Below the pieces are notes generated by a model that did not search any database, was not told the DNA's origin, and was given only the letters and a program-made list of their open reading frames with translations. A program made the translations under genes and the position numbers. DNA of 35,253 nucleotides from Micromonosporaceae bacterium (GTDB lineage Bacteria; Actinomycetota; Actinomycetes; Mycobacteriales; Micromonosporaceae), in assembly GCA_009377645.1 (NCBI GenBank), contig WHTQ01000042.1, forward strand, positions 1 to 35,253, in the 5' to 3' direction. How positions within the stretch are numbered: the stretch's first letter is position 1; each line of letters starts with the position of its first letter. Positions 25,750 to 33,974 of this stretch are shown here, one piece after another.

Positions 25750-25794
25750 GGCCGCTTGACCGCGGGCTACGCGCAGCTCAGCCCGCTGGCGGCC
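25750..25794 (-). repeat. Two-stem dispersed repeat, copy B
   Basis: Outer arms GCGGCC/GGCCGC (25794-25789 and 25755-25750), inner 7-bp arms GCGGGCT/AGCCCGC. The linkers are CA and GGTCAA when read on the minus strand. It lies in the gap between betA and the FAH-family gene. Confidence 0.75.
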
Positions 25795-25834
25795 CGCTGC
25801 CGACCCGCGTCCGGCACCCGCCCCGTCTGTGACC

Positions 25835-27394
25835 TTACCGCCAGTCCTGCTTGAGCAGGTCGGCGCAGCGCTCGCCGATCATCATGGTGGTGAGGTTCGG
25901 GTTGACCGTGACAAGCTCCGGCATGACGGAGGCGTCGGCGACCCGGAGGCCGGTGACGCCCTTGACCCGCAGCCGCGGGTCCAGCGGGGAGCCGGCGTCG
26001 CCGTCGGCTCCCATCCGGACCGTGCCGGCCGGGTGGTAGACGGTGTTGTGGGTACGCCGCAGGTAGTCCCCGATCTCGTCGTCGGTCTGCGCGTCCGAGC
26101 CGGGGTAGAGCTCCCGGCCGGCCCAGCCGCGCATCGCCTGCTGGCCGGCGATCCGCCGGGCCAGCTTGATCCCGGCCACCATCACCGGCAGGTCGTACGG
26201 GTCGGTGAAGTAGCGCGGGTCGACCCTCGGCTTGTCCCGGAAGTCGATGCTGCGCAACCGGACCGTGCCCCGGGACCGGGCGTGGGTCACGTTCGGAGTC
26301 AGGCAGAACCCGTTCTCGGTGGTCGGGTAGCCCTGCCGCAGCGTGTGCATGTCGAACGGCACCGAACCGTAGTGGAACATCAGGTCCGGCCGGTCCAGCC
26401 CGTCCCGGGTGGTGGTGAAGATGCCGATCTCCCACCACTGCACGGACTCGGTGACCATCGGCTGCTTCGCCTCCCACTGGATCACCCCCTCCGGGTGGTC
26501 CTGGAGGTTCTCGCCGACCCCGGGAGAGTCGACGAGCACGTCGATCCCGAGCTCGGACAGGTGGGCGGCCGGGCCGATCCCGGACAGCATCAGCAGCTTC
26601 GGGGAGTCGATCGCCCCGGCCGACAGCACCACCTCCCGGCGCGCCCGCAGGGTGCTGGTGTGGATCAGGTCCGGGTCGAGCACCGCCACGCCGGTGCAGC
26701 AGCGGTCGGCGTCGAAGACCAGCCGCTTCGCCCGCCGCCCGGTCAGCAGCGTGAAGTTGGGCCGGGTGCCGAGGATCGGGTGCAGATAGGAGACCGAGGA
26801 CGACGAGCGGACCCCGTCCTCGCGGACGTTGACCTGGAAGAAGTTGGCGCCGTTGCGGACCGTCTCGCCGGTGTTGAACCGCACCCGCGGGATCCCGACC
26901 TGCTCGCAGGCGTCCAGCAGCGCCACCCCGCACGGGTCGTCCGGCGGTAGGGTCCGGACCCGGACCGGGCCGTCCTTGCCGTGGTGCGGGCCGCCGTCGG
27001 CGTTGTTCTCCAGCCGCTGGAACAGGGGGAGCGTGTGCTCCGGGCCCCAGCCCGTCGCCCCGTACCGGTTCTCCCACTCGGCCAGGTCCTCGCGCGGGGC
27101 CCAGAACGCGATGCAGGAGTTGTGCGACGAGCAGCCGCCCAGCACCCGCGCCCGGGCGTGCCGCATGTACGAGTTCCCGGACTGCTGCGGCTCGATCGGG
27201 TAGTCCCAGTCGTAGCCAGACTCCAGCAGCTCCATCCACCGGGTCACCTGCAGCACCTGGTCCACCCCGCGGTCACTCGGACCCGCCTCCACCAGTGCGA
27301 CGGTGACCTGCGGGTCCTCGCTCAGCCGGGCGGCCACCGCCGCTCCTGCCGAGCCGCCTCCGATCACCAGGTAGTCGAACTCCTCGTACGCCAT
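25835..27394 (-). CDS. betA: Choline dehydrogenase-like GMC oxidoreductase
   Basis: 519 residues. GMC family flavoprotein that would oxidise choline to betaine aldehyde. Rossmann FAD motif LVIGGGSAGAAVA (GGGSAG at 12-17), EAGPSD, GGCSSHNSCIAFWAPREDL (GMC signature 1 region), VLSAGAIDSPKLLMLSGIGP (signature 2), and the active-site THNTVYHPAGTVRMG near the C-terminus followed by VNPNLTTMMIGER. ATG 27394 follows GGGGGACAGG. It is third in the run betT - betB remnant - betA; because betB is broken, the fate of betaine aldehyde is open. A different alcohol substrate is possible. Confidence 0.88.
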   Translation of the reverse strand: MAYEEFDYLVIGGGSAGAAVAARLSEDPQVTVALVEAGPSDRGVDQVLQVTRWMELLESGYDWDYPIEPQQSGNSYMRHARARVLGGCSSHNSCIAFWAPREDLAEWENRYGATGWGPEHTLPLFQRLENNADGGPHHGKDGPVRVRTLPPDDPCGVALLDACEQVGIPRVRFNTGETVRNGANFFQVNVREDGVRSSSSVSYLHPILGTRPNFTLLTGRRAKRLVFDADRCCTGVAVLDPDLIHTSTLRARREVVLSAGAIDSPKLLMLSGIGPAAHLSELGIDVLVDSPGVGENLQDHPEGVIQWEAKQPMVTESVQWWEIGIFTTTRDGLDRPDLMFHYGSVPFDMHTLRQGYPTTENGFCLTPNVTHARSRGTVRLRSIDFRDKPRVDPRYFTDPYDLPVMVAGIKLARRIAGQQAMRGWAGRELYPGSDAQTDDEIGDYLRRTHNTVYHPAGTVRMGADGDAGSPLDPRLRVKGVTGLRVADASVMPELVTVNPNLTTMMIGERCADLLKQDWR

Positions 27395-27409
27395 CGCCTG
27401 TCCCCCGTT

Positions 27410-27830
27410 TCAGTCTGCGAACCAGCCGGTCACCTTCGGATCGATGTTGTGATAGATGTGCTTGGCCTCCTGGTATTCGGCCAGCCCGATCCGGCCCAGC
27501 TCCCGGCCCACCCCGGAGCGGCCGAACCCGCCCCACTCCGCCTGCGGCAGGTAGGGATGGAAGTCGTTGACCCACACGGTGCCGTGCCGCAGCCGGCCGG
27601 CCACCCGATGCGCCCGGCCGGCGTCCTGGGTGAACACACCGGCGGCCCGGCCAGCCGCCACCGTCGAACGCCCGCCGGGCGGCGGCGATCGCCCGCAGCG
27701 TGTCCTCGACCCCGGCCTCGGAGACGGTGGCCACGAAGCTCCCGTCGGCCGGACAGCGGATCTCCCGGGTGCCACCGCCGGTGGCCGGCAGCCAGCTCCC
27801 GTCGACGAACAGCGTGGCCGGTGTGGACAT
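27410..27830 (-). pseudogene. betB: Betaine-aldehyde dehydrogenase remnant with internal deletion
   Basis: ATG 27830, with GGAAGGAGCC upstream, begins MSTPATLFVDGSWLPATG and runs about 64 residues through IRCPADGSFVATVSEA to AFDGGGWPGRR, a normal aldehyde-dehydrogenase N-terminus. It then joins, out of frame, to the family C-terminus: VFTQDAGRAHRVAGRL, GTVWVNDFHPYLPQAEWGG, GRSGVGRELG, YQEAKHIYHN, ending TGA 27410. Only about 138 of roughly 490 residues remain; the NAD-binding domain and the catalytic Cys and Glu are missing. The junction lies near 27635-27660. The C-terminal wording is typical of BetB. The gene cannot make an active enzyme. Confidence 0.88.
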
Positions 27831-27853
27831 TACTCGGCTCCTTCCAGGTGCGC

Positions 27854-29941
27854 TCAGGTGGCCGGTTCCGCCGGTTCCGCCGGTTCCGGCGCCTCCGGTG
27901 CATCCAATGCCTGGCCGGACGCCGCCTCGGGCTGGGAGTGGTTGATCCGGAGGAAGTCCAGGTGCCGCTCGTACTGGTCGAGGATGTCCCCGATCACCTG
28001 GTCCTGGCTGTAGCCCATCAGGTTGTAGCGCTGGCTTCCCCAGGTCAGGTGCACCTCCAGCCGGTAGTACCGGTCGGACGGGCGCTGCGCGCGCAGCGGG
28101 AACGCCGGGGTCGGTGCCTCGACTGGCCAGACCTGATACTCGAACCGGTCCTGCCCACCCAGCTCGACGGTGAGGGAGAGGTACGGGATCCCGGTCACCC
28201 CGGAGTCGCCATCGTGGACGGTGGCCTGCGCACCCCGGGCCCGCAGCTCCTCGGCCACCTCCTCCATCGCCGGGCGGCACACCCGGTCCAGGAACCCGGC
28301 CGCGGCCCGCCGGCCGGGATAGCTCATCGCCCGCGCCAGCCGCTGCCGCCAGGGCAGCGGCAGGCCGCGGCCCTCCGCGGTCCGGCCGGACAGCGACGCG
28401 GCCAGGCTGGTCCGGAAGCTGTCCTCACGGATCGACTCCTGTCGCAGCGCCCGGTAGATTCCCAGCATCACCAGGAACATCACGAACGAGAACGGCAGCC
28501 CCATGATGATGGTCGCGTTCTGCAGTGTCGGCACCCCGCCGACCAGCAGCATCGCCAGGGTGAGCGCGCCGGTCACGGCGGCCCAGAACACCCGCAGCCA
28601 CGGTGCCCCGTCGGTGCCGGCGGTGCGCAGCCGGGAGCTCAGGTTGGCCATCACCAACGCCCCGGAGTCCGCCGAGGTGACATAGAACAGCAGCCCGGTC
28701 AGCGTGGCGACGGCGGCGCTCAGCGGCACCCACGGATGCTCGGACAGCAACGCGTAGAACGCCTCCTGGGGTTCGTCCACGGCGGCCTGACCGAACTCGG
28801 CGTTGCCGTCCCGGACCACCGCCAGCGCGCTGTTGCCGAAGATCGAGATCCAGATCAGGATGAACAGGAACGGCACGATCAGGGTCGCCAGCACGAACTG
28901 CCGGATCGTGCGGCCGCGCGAGATCCTGGCCAGGAACAGCCCGACGAACGGCGCCCAGGCGACCCACCAGGCCCAGAAGAACAGGGTCCAGGAGTTCAGC
29001 CACTCGGTCGGCCGGGCGAACGCGAACGTGTTCAGGGTCATCCCGGGAAACCGGCTGACATAGTCGCCAACGTTCAGCACGATCCCGTTGAGCAGGAACA
29101 CGGTCGAACCGGTGATCAGGATGAAGACCATCAGCGCGACCGCCATCACGACGTTGAGCTCGGACATCCGGCGAAGTCCCTTGTCGATGCCGGCGACCGC
29201 GGAGGCGGTCACTATCGCCACCGCCACCAGGATCAGCCCGACCTGCGCCGGGGTGCCCTGCGGGATGCCGAACTGGAAGTTCAGCCCGTAGTTGAGCTGC
29301 ACCACGCCGATCCCGAGCGAGGTGGCGATCCCGAAGATGGTGCCGAGCACCGCCGCGATGTCGACGGCGTGCCCGATCGGGCCGTTCACCCGCTCCCCGA
29401 ACACTGGGTAGAGCACGGACCGGACGCTCAGCGGCAGGTTGTGGCGGTAGACGAAGTACGCCAGCGCCATCCCCATCAGCGCATACATCGCCCAGCCGGT
29501 GATGCCATAGTGGAACAGCGTCCACACCACCGCCTGGCGGGCCGCGTCGACGGTCTGCCCCGGGCCGGCCGGTGGGTTCAGATACTGCGCGACCGGCTCG
29601 GCCACCGAGAAGAACATCAGGTCGATCCCGATCCCGGCCGCGAACAGCATCGACCCCCAGGCGAACAGGCTGAAGTCCGGCCGCGACTCCTCCGGGCCGA
29701 GCCGGGTCTTCCCGTGCCGGGAGCCGGCGATGTAGATCACGAAGACCAGAAACAGTGTCGCGGCGAGGAAGTAGTACCACCCCAGGCCGTCGGAGATCCA
29801 GCCGACCAGGGTGGCGATCGCGTCGGAGGCGCTGTCCGGCGCGACCATCGCCCAGATCGTGATCGCGATGATGCACACCGACGACCCGATGAACACCGCC
29901 GGCTTGATCCGGCTGTCCGGCTCAGACCCGGGCGTTGCCAT
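27854..29941 (-). CDS. betT: BCCT family choline/betaine transporter
   Basis: 695 residues, matching the long BetT subgroup. Twelve membrane segments span about 15-500. The BCCT signature SWTLFFWAWWVAWAPF is at residue 317 onward (Trp318), with WGSMLFAAGIGIDLMFF and YVTSADSGALV also typical. A long hydrophilic C-terminal domain (about 510-695) follows, the part that senses osmotic stress in BetT proteins. The extreme C-terminus is an EPAEPA repeat coded by 9-bp units. It is first in the choline operon. The ATG at 29941 has a poor Shine-Dalgarno. Confidence 0.93.
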   Translation of the reverse strand: MATPGSEPDSRIKPAVFIGSSVCIIAITIWAMVAPDSASDAIATLVGWISDGLGWYYFLAATLFLVFVIYIAGSRHGKTRLGPEESRPDFSLFAWGSMLFAAGIGIDLMFFSVAEPVAQYLNPPAGPGQTVDAARQAVVWTLFHYGITGWAMYALMGMALAYFVYRHNLPLSVRSVLYPVFGERVNGPIGHAVDIAAVLGTIFGIATSLGIGVVQLNYGLNFQFGIPQGTPAQVGLILVAVAIVTASAVAGIDKGLRRMSELNVVMAVALMVFILITGSTVFLLNGIVLNVGDYVSRFPGMTLNTFAFARPTEWLNSWTLFFWAWWVAWAPFVGLFLARISRGRTIRQFVLATLIVPFLFILIWISIFGNSALAVVRDGNAEFGQAAVDEPQEAFYALLSEHPWVPLSAAVATLTGLLFYVTSADSGALVMANLSSRLRTAGTDGAPWLRVFWAAVTGALTLAMLLVGGVPTLQNATIIMGLPFSFVMFLVMLGIYRALRQESIREDSFRTSLAASLSGRTAEGRGLPLPWRQRLARAMSYPGRRAAAGFLDRVCRPAMEEVAEELRARGAQATVHDGDSGVTGIPYLSLTVELGGQDRFEYQVWPVEAPTPAFPLRAQRPSDRYYRLEVHLTWGSQRYNLMGYSQDQVIGDILDQYERHLDFLRINHSQPEAASGQALDAPEAPEPAEPAEPAT

Positions 29942-30151
29942 CGGCGCGCTCAGTACTTCTCATTGTGGAATATCCGGACACACCGGTCAGGCTACGCGGG
30001 AGCGACCGCCGTCGCGGCCGATTCGGGTACGCGGGACCGGGCTCGCGGATTCCGCCCCGTCCCCCCGCTCGCTCCCCTAGCATGACGGTGTGGATGGGCC
30101 TGGGGAGGCGCGGCGGGCCCGCTCGCACCGGGCCGGGCCCGGTCGGCCACC

Positions 30152-31729
30152 CTAGTCGCGCCGACGCGCCAGCGCGTACGCGAGGGCGTCGACCAGCGCG
30201 TGCCAGCTAGCCTCCACCACGTTCTCGTGTACGCCCACCGTGGTCCAGTCCCGACCGGCCGCGTCCACTGTCTCCACCAGCACCCGGGTGACCGCTCCGG
30301 TTCCGTGCGACCCGGCCAGGATCCGCACCTTGTAGTCGGCCAGCTCCACTTCGGCCAGCCGCGGGAAGTGTCCGGACAGGCCACCGCGCAGCGCCTGGTC
30401 CAGCGCGTTCACCGGTCCGTTCCCCTCGGCGGTGAACAGCACCCGCTCGTCGCCGACCCGTACCCGCACCGTGGCCTCGGAGACCACCGCGCCGTCCGCC
30501 CGGTGCTCCACCAGCACCCGGTAGGACTCCAGTGTGAACGGTTGGGTGGACTCGCCCAGCTCGTCCCGGACCAGCAGCTCGAACGAGGCGTCCGCCGCCT
30601 CGTACGACCAGCCCTGCGCCTCCCGTTCCTTGACCAGCCGGGTGATCCGGGACAGCTGCTCCGGATGGCCAGCCAGGTCCAGCCCGAGCTCCCGGCTCTT
30701 GAGCTCGATGCTGGCCCGGCCGGCCATCTCGGTGACCAGGATCCGCATGTCGTTGCCGACCACCGTCGGGTCGACGTGGTTGTAGAGCATCGGATCCACT
30801 TTGATCGCACTCGCGTGCAGCCCCGCCTTGTGGGCGAACGCCGCCGACCCAACGTAGGCCTGGTGGGTGTCGGGTGCGAGGTTCGCGATCTCTGCGATGG
30901 CGTGCGAGACGCGCACCATCTTCTCCAGGCAGCCGTCCGGTAGGACCGGCAGCCCGAGCTTGAGCGCCAGGTTGCCGAGCACCGCGAACAGGTCGGCGTT
31001 GCCGGGCCGCTCACCGTAGCCGTTGGCGGTGCACTGGAAGTGCCGCACCCCCGCCTGGACCGCCGCCACCGTGTTCGCCACCGCGCAGGCGGTGTCGTCC
31101 TGGCAGTGGATGCCGAGCCGGCCGGCCGGAACGCCGGACCGCCCGACCAGCTTCCCGATCGCCGCGGTGATCCCGGACGGCAGCATCCCGCCGTTCGTGT
31201 CGCACAGCACCACCACCTCAGCACCGGCCTCGGCGGCGGCGCTCACCACCGAGGTCGCGTACCCGGGGTCGAAGCCGAACCCGTCGAAGAAGTGCTCACA
31301 GTCCAGGAACACCCGCCGGCCCTCGGAGGCCAGATAGGACACGGTGTCGGCGACCATCGCCAGGTTCTCGGCGGCGGTGGTCCGCAGCGCCCGCTGCACG
31401 TGCCGCAGGTCCGACTTGGCCACGAGGCACACCGCCGGGGTCTCGGCCTCCAGCAGCGCCCGCACCTGCGGGTCGGTCCGGGCGTCGGCGCCGGCCCGGC
31501 GGGTGGCTCCGAACGCCACCAGCACCGCGTGCCGCAGGTCGAGCTCCTTGCCGGCGCGGGCGAAGAACTCGGTGTCGGTCGGCAGCGCACCCGGCCAGCC
31601 ACCCTCGATGAACCCGACCCCGAGCTCGTCCAGCAGCCGCGCGACGGCCAGCTTGTCGGCCACCGAGTAGCCGATCCCCTCCCGCTGCGCCCCGTCCCGC
31701 AGGGTCGTGTCGTACACCTGGTAGGTCAT
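30152..31729 (-). CDS. cimA: Citramalate synthase
   Basis: 525 residues. HMGL-like TIM barrel (YDTTLRDGAQREGIGYSV at 5-22, FIEGGWPG, CDTNGGMLPSG, GIHCQDDTACAVANT, NGYGERPGNADL) followed by the LeuA-type allosteric domain (DYKVRILAGSHGTGAVTRV). This is the GSU1798-type CimA, which condenses acetyl-CoA and pyruvate to (R)-citramalate; LeuCD and LeuB then give 2-oxobutyrate for isoleucine. The allosteric domain suggests isoleucine feedback. Start ATG 31729 follows AGAGGA. An intrinsic terminator in the leader suggests attenuation. Confidence 0.92.
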   Translation of the reverse strand: MTYQVYDTTLRDGAQREGIGYSVADKLAVARLLDELGVGFIEGGWPGALPTDTEFFARAGKELDLRHAVLVAFGATRRAGADARTDPQVRALLEAETPAVCLVAKSDLRHVQRALRTTAAENLAMVADTVSYLASEGRRVFLDCEHFFDGFGFDPGYATSVVSAAAEAGAEVVVLCDTNGGMLPSGITAAIGKLVGRSGVPAGRLGIHCQDDTACAVANTVAAVQAGVRHFQCTANGYGERPGNADLFAVLGNLALKLGLPVLPDGCLEKMVRVSHAIAEIANLAPDTHQAYVGSAAFAHKAGLHASAIKVDPMLYNHVDPTVVGNDMRILVTEMAGRASIELKSRELGLDLAGHPEQLSRITRLVKEREAQGWSYEAADASFELLVRDELGESTQPFTLESYRVLVEHRADGAVVSEATVRVRVGDERVLFTAEGNGPVNALDQALRGGLSGHFPRLAEVELADYKVRILAGSHGTGAVTRVLVETVDAAGRDWTTVGVHENVVEASWHALVDALAYALARRRD

Positions 31730-31761
31730 GCTGGAATCCTCTCCACGCTGTGTTCTCATTG

Positions 31762-31803
31762 GTCGCTTGGTCGCGGGCTTCGCAAGCTATGCCCGCTGGC
31801 GAC
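31762..31803 (-). repeat. Two-stem dispersed repeat, copy C
   Basis: Outer arms GTCGC/GCGAC, inner arms GCGGGC/GCCCGC, 12-nt loop, linkers CA and GACCAA when read on the minus strand. It lies in the cimA leader, directly after the terminator and 33 nt before the start codon. Confidence 0.75.
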
Positions 31804-31805
31804 GC

Positions 31806-31834
31806 AAAAAGACCCCCCGCGGGTGCGGGAGGTC
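31806..31834 (-). terminator. Intrinsic terminator in the cimA leader (attenuator)
   Basis: On the minus strand GACCTCCCGC pairs with GCGGGGGGTC over 10 bp (one G-T) around loop ACCC, followed at once by TTTTT (31810-31806). It lies 77 nt upstream of the cimA ATG on the same strand, so it would stop transcription before the gene unless prevented. Confidence 0.85.
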
Positions 31835-31866
31835 TGCGCGCTCGGCGAGTACGGGTGGCCGGCGCG

Positions 31867-31902
31867 CTAGGTCTCGATAATCTGGGTACGGCAGACGCTC
31901 AC
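31867..31902 (-). CDS. Candidate cimA leader peptide with adjacent Ile codons
   Basis: GTG AGC GTC TGC CGT ACC CAG ATT ATC GAG ACC TAG: eleven codons, MSVCRTQIIET, ending 33 nt before the terminator stem. Two adjacent Ile codons, one the rare ATT, suit isoleucine-sensing attenuation of an isoleucine-pathway gene. Between it and the terminator a 10-bp stem (GCGCGCCGGC with GCCG-A-GCGCGC) can form. Weak points: only a poor AGG precedes the GTG, and the nearest -10 (TACCGT, 31910-31905) would start RNA just after this GTG. Confidence 0.35.
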   Translation of the reverse strand: MSVCRTQIIET

Positions 31903-31988
31903 AGACGGTAGCCTGCCACACTCGCCCGTTCTATGGAAACGGGCTCCCAGATGCTGAGAACGCCTCGTCGAGTGGATACGGTGGAGAG

Positions 31989-32723
31989 GTGGGCGAGGTT
32001 ATGCGACGCGAGTTCAGCTTCTCCAAGGTCTTCAACTTCCGGGACGTCGGCGGCTACCCCGGCCAGGACGGCCGCCCGGTGCGGTGGCGCCGGCTGTTCC
32101 GCTCCGACACCCTCTCCGGGCTCGGCGAGGTTGACCGGGCCGAGTTCCTCGAGCTGGGCGTGCGCACGGTCGTGGACCTGCGCCGGAGCTCCGAGGTCGA
32201 GCAGCAGGGCCGGGTGCCGCAGTGGGACGGCCTGGTGCACCGCGGCATCGCCCCCGAGCACCGGGAGTGGTTCCACACCCCGTACCGGGACGGCGCTGAC
32301 CCAATCCGCTACCTGGCCGACCGGTACCGGGACATGGCCGAGGAGGGCGCCGCCGGGCTGGCGACCGCGGTCGGCGTGATCGCCGACGAGCAGGCCGCCC
32401 CGGTGGTGGTGCACTGCGTGGCCGGCAAGGACCGCACCGGGGTGATCTGCGCGCTCACCCTCTCCCTGCTCGGGGTGGCCGACGCCGACATCGACGCCGA
32501 CTACGCGCGCAGCACCGCCGGCAACCAGCGCTACGTCGCGTGGGCCCGCGCCAACGGCCAGCCCGACCTGGAGATGCTGCCCTGGTTCCGATCCCCGGCC
32601 GGCACGATCCAGCTGTTCCTGGCCGAGCTGCGGCAGCGCCACGGCTCGGTCGAGCGCTACCTGACCGGGGCCGGCCTGGACCCGGAGCAGATCACCACCC
32701 TGCGAGCACACCTGCTGCAGTGA
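31989..32723 (+). CDS. Tyrosine-protein phosphatase (MptpB/LipA-like)
   Basis: 244 residues, Y_phosphatase3 family. N-terminal FNFRDVGGYPGQDGRPVRW, LFRSDTLSGL, TVVDLRRSSEVEQQGR, then the P-loop HCVAGKDRTG with Cys143 and Arg149; the extra Lys-Asp in the loop is the mark of MptpB/PtpB-type enzymes that can act on phosphotyrosine and phosphoinositides. The C-terminal ELRQRHGSVERYLTGAGL is family-typical. GTG 31989 lies 6 nt after TACGGT (31977-31982), suggesting a leaderless mRNA; ATG 32001 is an alternative. No signal peptide. Divergent from cimA. Confidence 0.92.
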   Translation: MGEVMRREFSFSKVFNFRDVGGYPGQDGRPVRWRRLFRSDTLSGLGEVDRAEFLELGVRTVVDLRRSSEVEQQGRVPQWDGLVHRGIAPEHREWFHTPYRDGADPIRYLADRYRDMAEEGAAGLATAVGVIADEQAAPVVVHCVAGKDRTGVICALTLSLLGVADADIDADYARSTAGNQRYVAWARANGQPDLEMLPWFRSPAGTIQLFLAELRQRHGSVERYLTGAGLDPEQITTLRAHLLQ

Positions 32724-32733
32724 GCGGGCACCC

Positions 32734-33831
32734 TCACCGCACCCGGTGGACCCACCCGAACGGGTCGGCGGCCCGGCCGCGCTGGATGTCCACGAGCTGG
32801 CTGCGCAGTGACATCGTCACCTCGCCCGGCCCGCCGTCGGCGATCGGGAACTCGGTCTGCCCCGACCGGACCCGGCCGACCGCGGTGAGCACCGCCGCGG
32901 TGCCGCAGGCGAAGACCTCCCGCAGCCGCCCGCTGGCCGCGTCGGCCCGCCACTCGTCGATCGAGACCGGGCGCTCGACCACGGTGTGCCCCCGGTGCCG
33001 GGCCAGCGTGATCACCGAGTCCCGGGTGATCCCGGGCAGGATCGTGCCGGACAGCTCCGGCGTGACCAGGGTGCCGTCGTCGTAGACGAAGAAGACGTTC
33101 ATGCCGCCCAGCTCGTCGACGAACCGCCGCTGCACCGCGTCCAGGAACACCACCTGCTCGCAGCCCTCGGCGACCGCCTCGGCCTGCGCGGCCAGCGAGG
33201 CCGCGTAGTTGCCGCCGCACTTGGCCGCCCCGGTGCCGCCCGGCCCGGCCCGGGTGTAGTCGGCCGAGACCCAGACTGAGACCGGCTTGACCCCACCGGC
33301 GAAGTACGACCCGACCGGAGAGGCGATCACCAGGTAGAGGTACTCCGAGGCCGGCTTCACGCCCAGGAAGACCTCGCTCGCGTACATGAACGGCCGCAGG
33401 TAGAGGCTGGCCTCGTCGGTGGTGGGCACCCACTCGCGGTCGGCCTCGATCAGCCGGTACAGCGAGTCCAGGAACACCCGCTCCGGCAGCGGCGCCATCG
33501 CCATCCGCCGGGCCGAGGCCACGAACCGGGCGGCGTTCGCGTCCGGGCGGAACAGCGCCACCCCGCCGTCGTCGGTCCGGTACGCCTTCATCCCCTCGAA
33601 GATCTCCTGGGCGTAGTGCAGCACGGCGGTCGCCGGGTCCAATGAGATCGGACCGTACGGCTCGACGCGCGCGTCGTACCACCCTTTCTCCTCCGCCCAC
33701 CGGATGGTGACCATGTGGTCGGTGAACACCCGGCCGAAGCCGGGGTTGGCCAGCATCGCCTCGCGCTCGGCGGCGGCTACCGGCCGGGGGTTCGGACGGG
33801 TCTCGAAGTCGAGCTTGTCACCACCGCTCAT
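32734..33831 (-). CDS. ilvE: Branched-chain amino acid aminotransferase
   Basis: IlvE transfers amino groups between glutamate and the branched-chain keto acids, the last step of leucine, isoleucine and valine synthesis. 365 residues, fold type IV PLP enzyme. The Schiff-base lysine is Lys204 in [15 protein letters not shown]; other motifs are [45 protein letters not shown] and [13 protein letters not shown]. Start ATG 33831 ([15 protein letters not shown]) has AAAGGTG upstream. A good promoter (TTCACA - 17 nt - TACGTT, 33919-33891) precedes it. Confidence 0.97.
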   Translation of the reverse strand: MSGGDKLDFETRPNPRPVAAAEREAMLANPGFGRVFTDHMVTIRWAEEKGWYDARVEPYGPISLDPATAVLHYAQEIFEGMKAYRTDDGGVALFRPDANAARFVASARRMAMAPLPERVFLDSLYRLIEADREWVPTTDEASLYLRPFMYASEVFLGVKPASEYLYLVIASPVGSYFAGGVKPVSVWVSADYTRAGPGGTGAAKCGGNYAASLAAQAEAVAEGCEQVVFLDAVQRRFVDELGGMNVFFVYDDGTLVTPELSGTILPGITRDSVITLARHRGHTVVERPVSIDEWRADAASGRLREVFACGTAAVLTAVGRVRSGQTEFPIADGGPGEVTMSLRSQLVDIQRGRAADPFGWVHRVR

Positions 33832-33890
33832 GGCGCTGCACCTTTCGTCGGAACTGTCCCGTGCCACATCGTGGGATGCCGGCACCCTGA

Positions 33891-33919
33891 AACGTACCCT
33901 GAGGCTTCGTTAATGTGAA
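33891..33919 (-). promoter_or_regulatory. ilvE promoter
   Basis: TTCACA (33919-33914), 17-nt spacer, TACGTT (33896-33891). The -35 box overlaps the end of the leuB terminator hairpin. Confidence 0.6.
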
Positions 33920-33948
33920 GCCCGCCACAGCTGGTGGGTGGGGGCTTC
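33917..33948 (-). terminator. leuB terminator hairpin
   Basis: GAAGCCC and GGGCTTC pair over 7 bp, with an inner CCAC/GTGG stem. There is no T run, as is common for actinobacterial terminators. It begins 27 nt after the leuB stop. Confidence 0.6.
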
Positions 33949-33974
33949 GGGCGCCCGGGCCGGGTCAGGCCGGG

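Noticed and set aside
26981-30085. Very long (1034-codon) plus-strand open frame
   Set aside because: It runs antisense through betA, the betB remnant and betT, is rich in His/Arg/Pro as expected from a GC-rich shadow, and has no start context.
29942-30151. Operator for a BetI-like repressor upstream of betT (near-palindrome GGATATTCC at about 29968)
   Set aside because: The palindrome is short and imperfect, no TetR-family gene is in the window, and the flanks do not match symmetrically.
31788-31917. Alternative overlapping leader ORF (GTG, about 43 residues) upstream of cimA
   Set aside because: It reads straight through the terminator, has no Ile/Leu/Val codon cluster and no good ribosome-binding site.
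31735-31985. T-box riboswitch before cimA
   Set aside because: No T-box sequence (AGGGTGG-ACCGCG type) is present.
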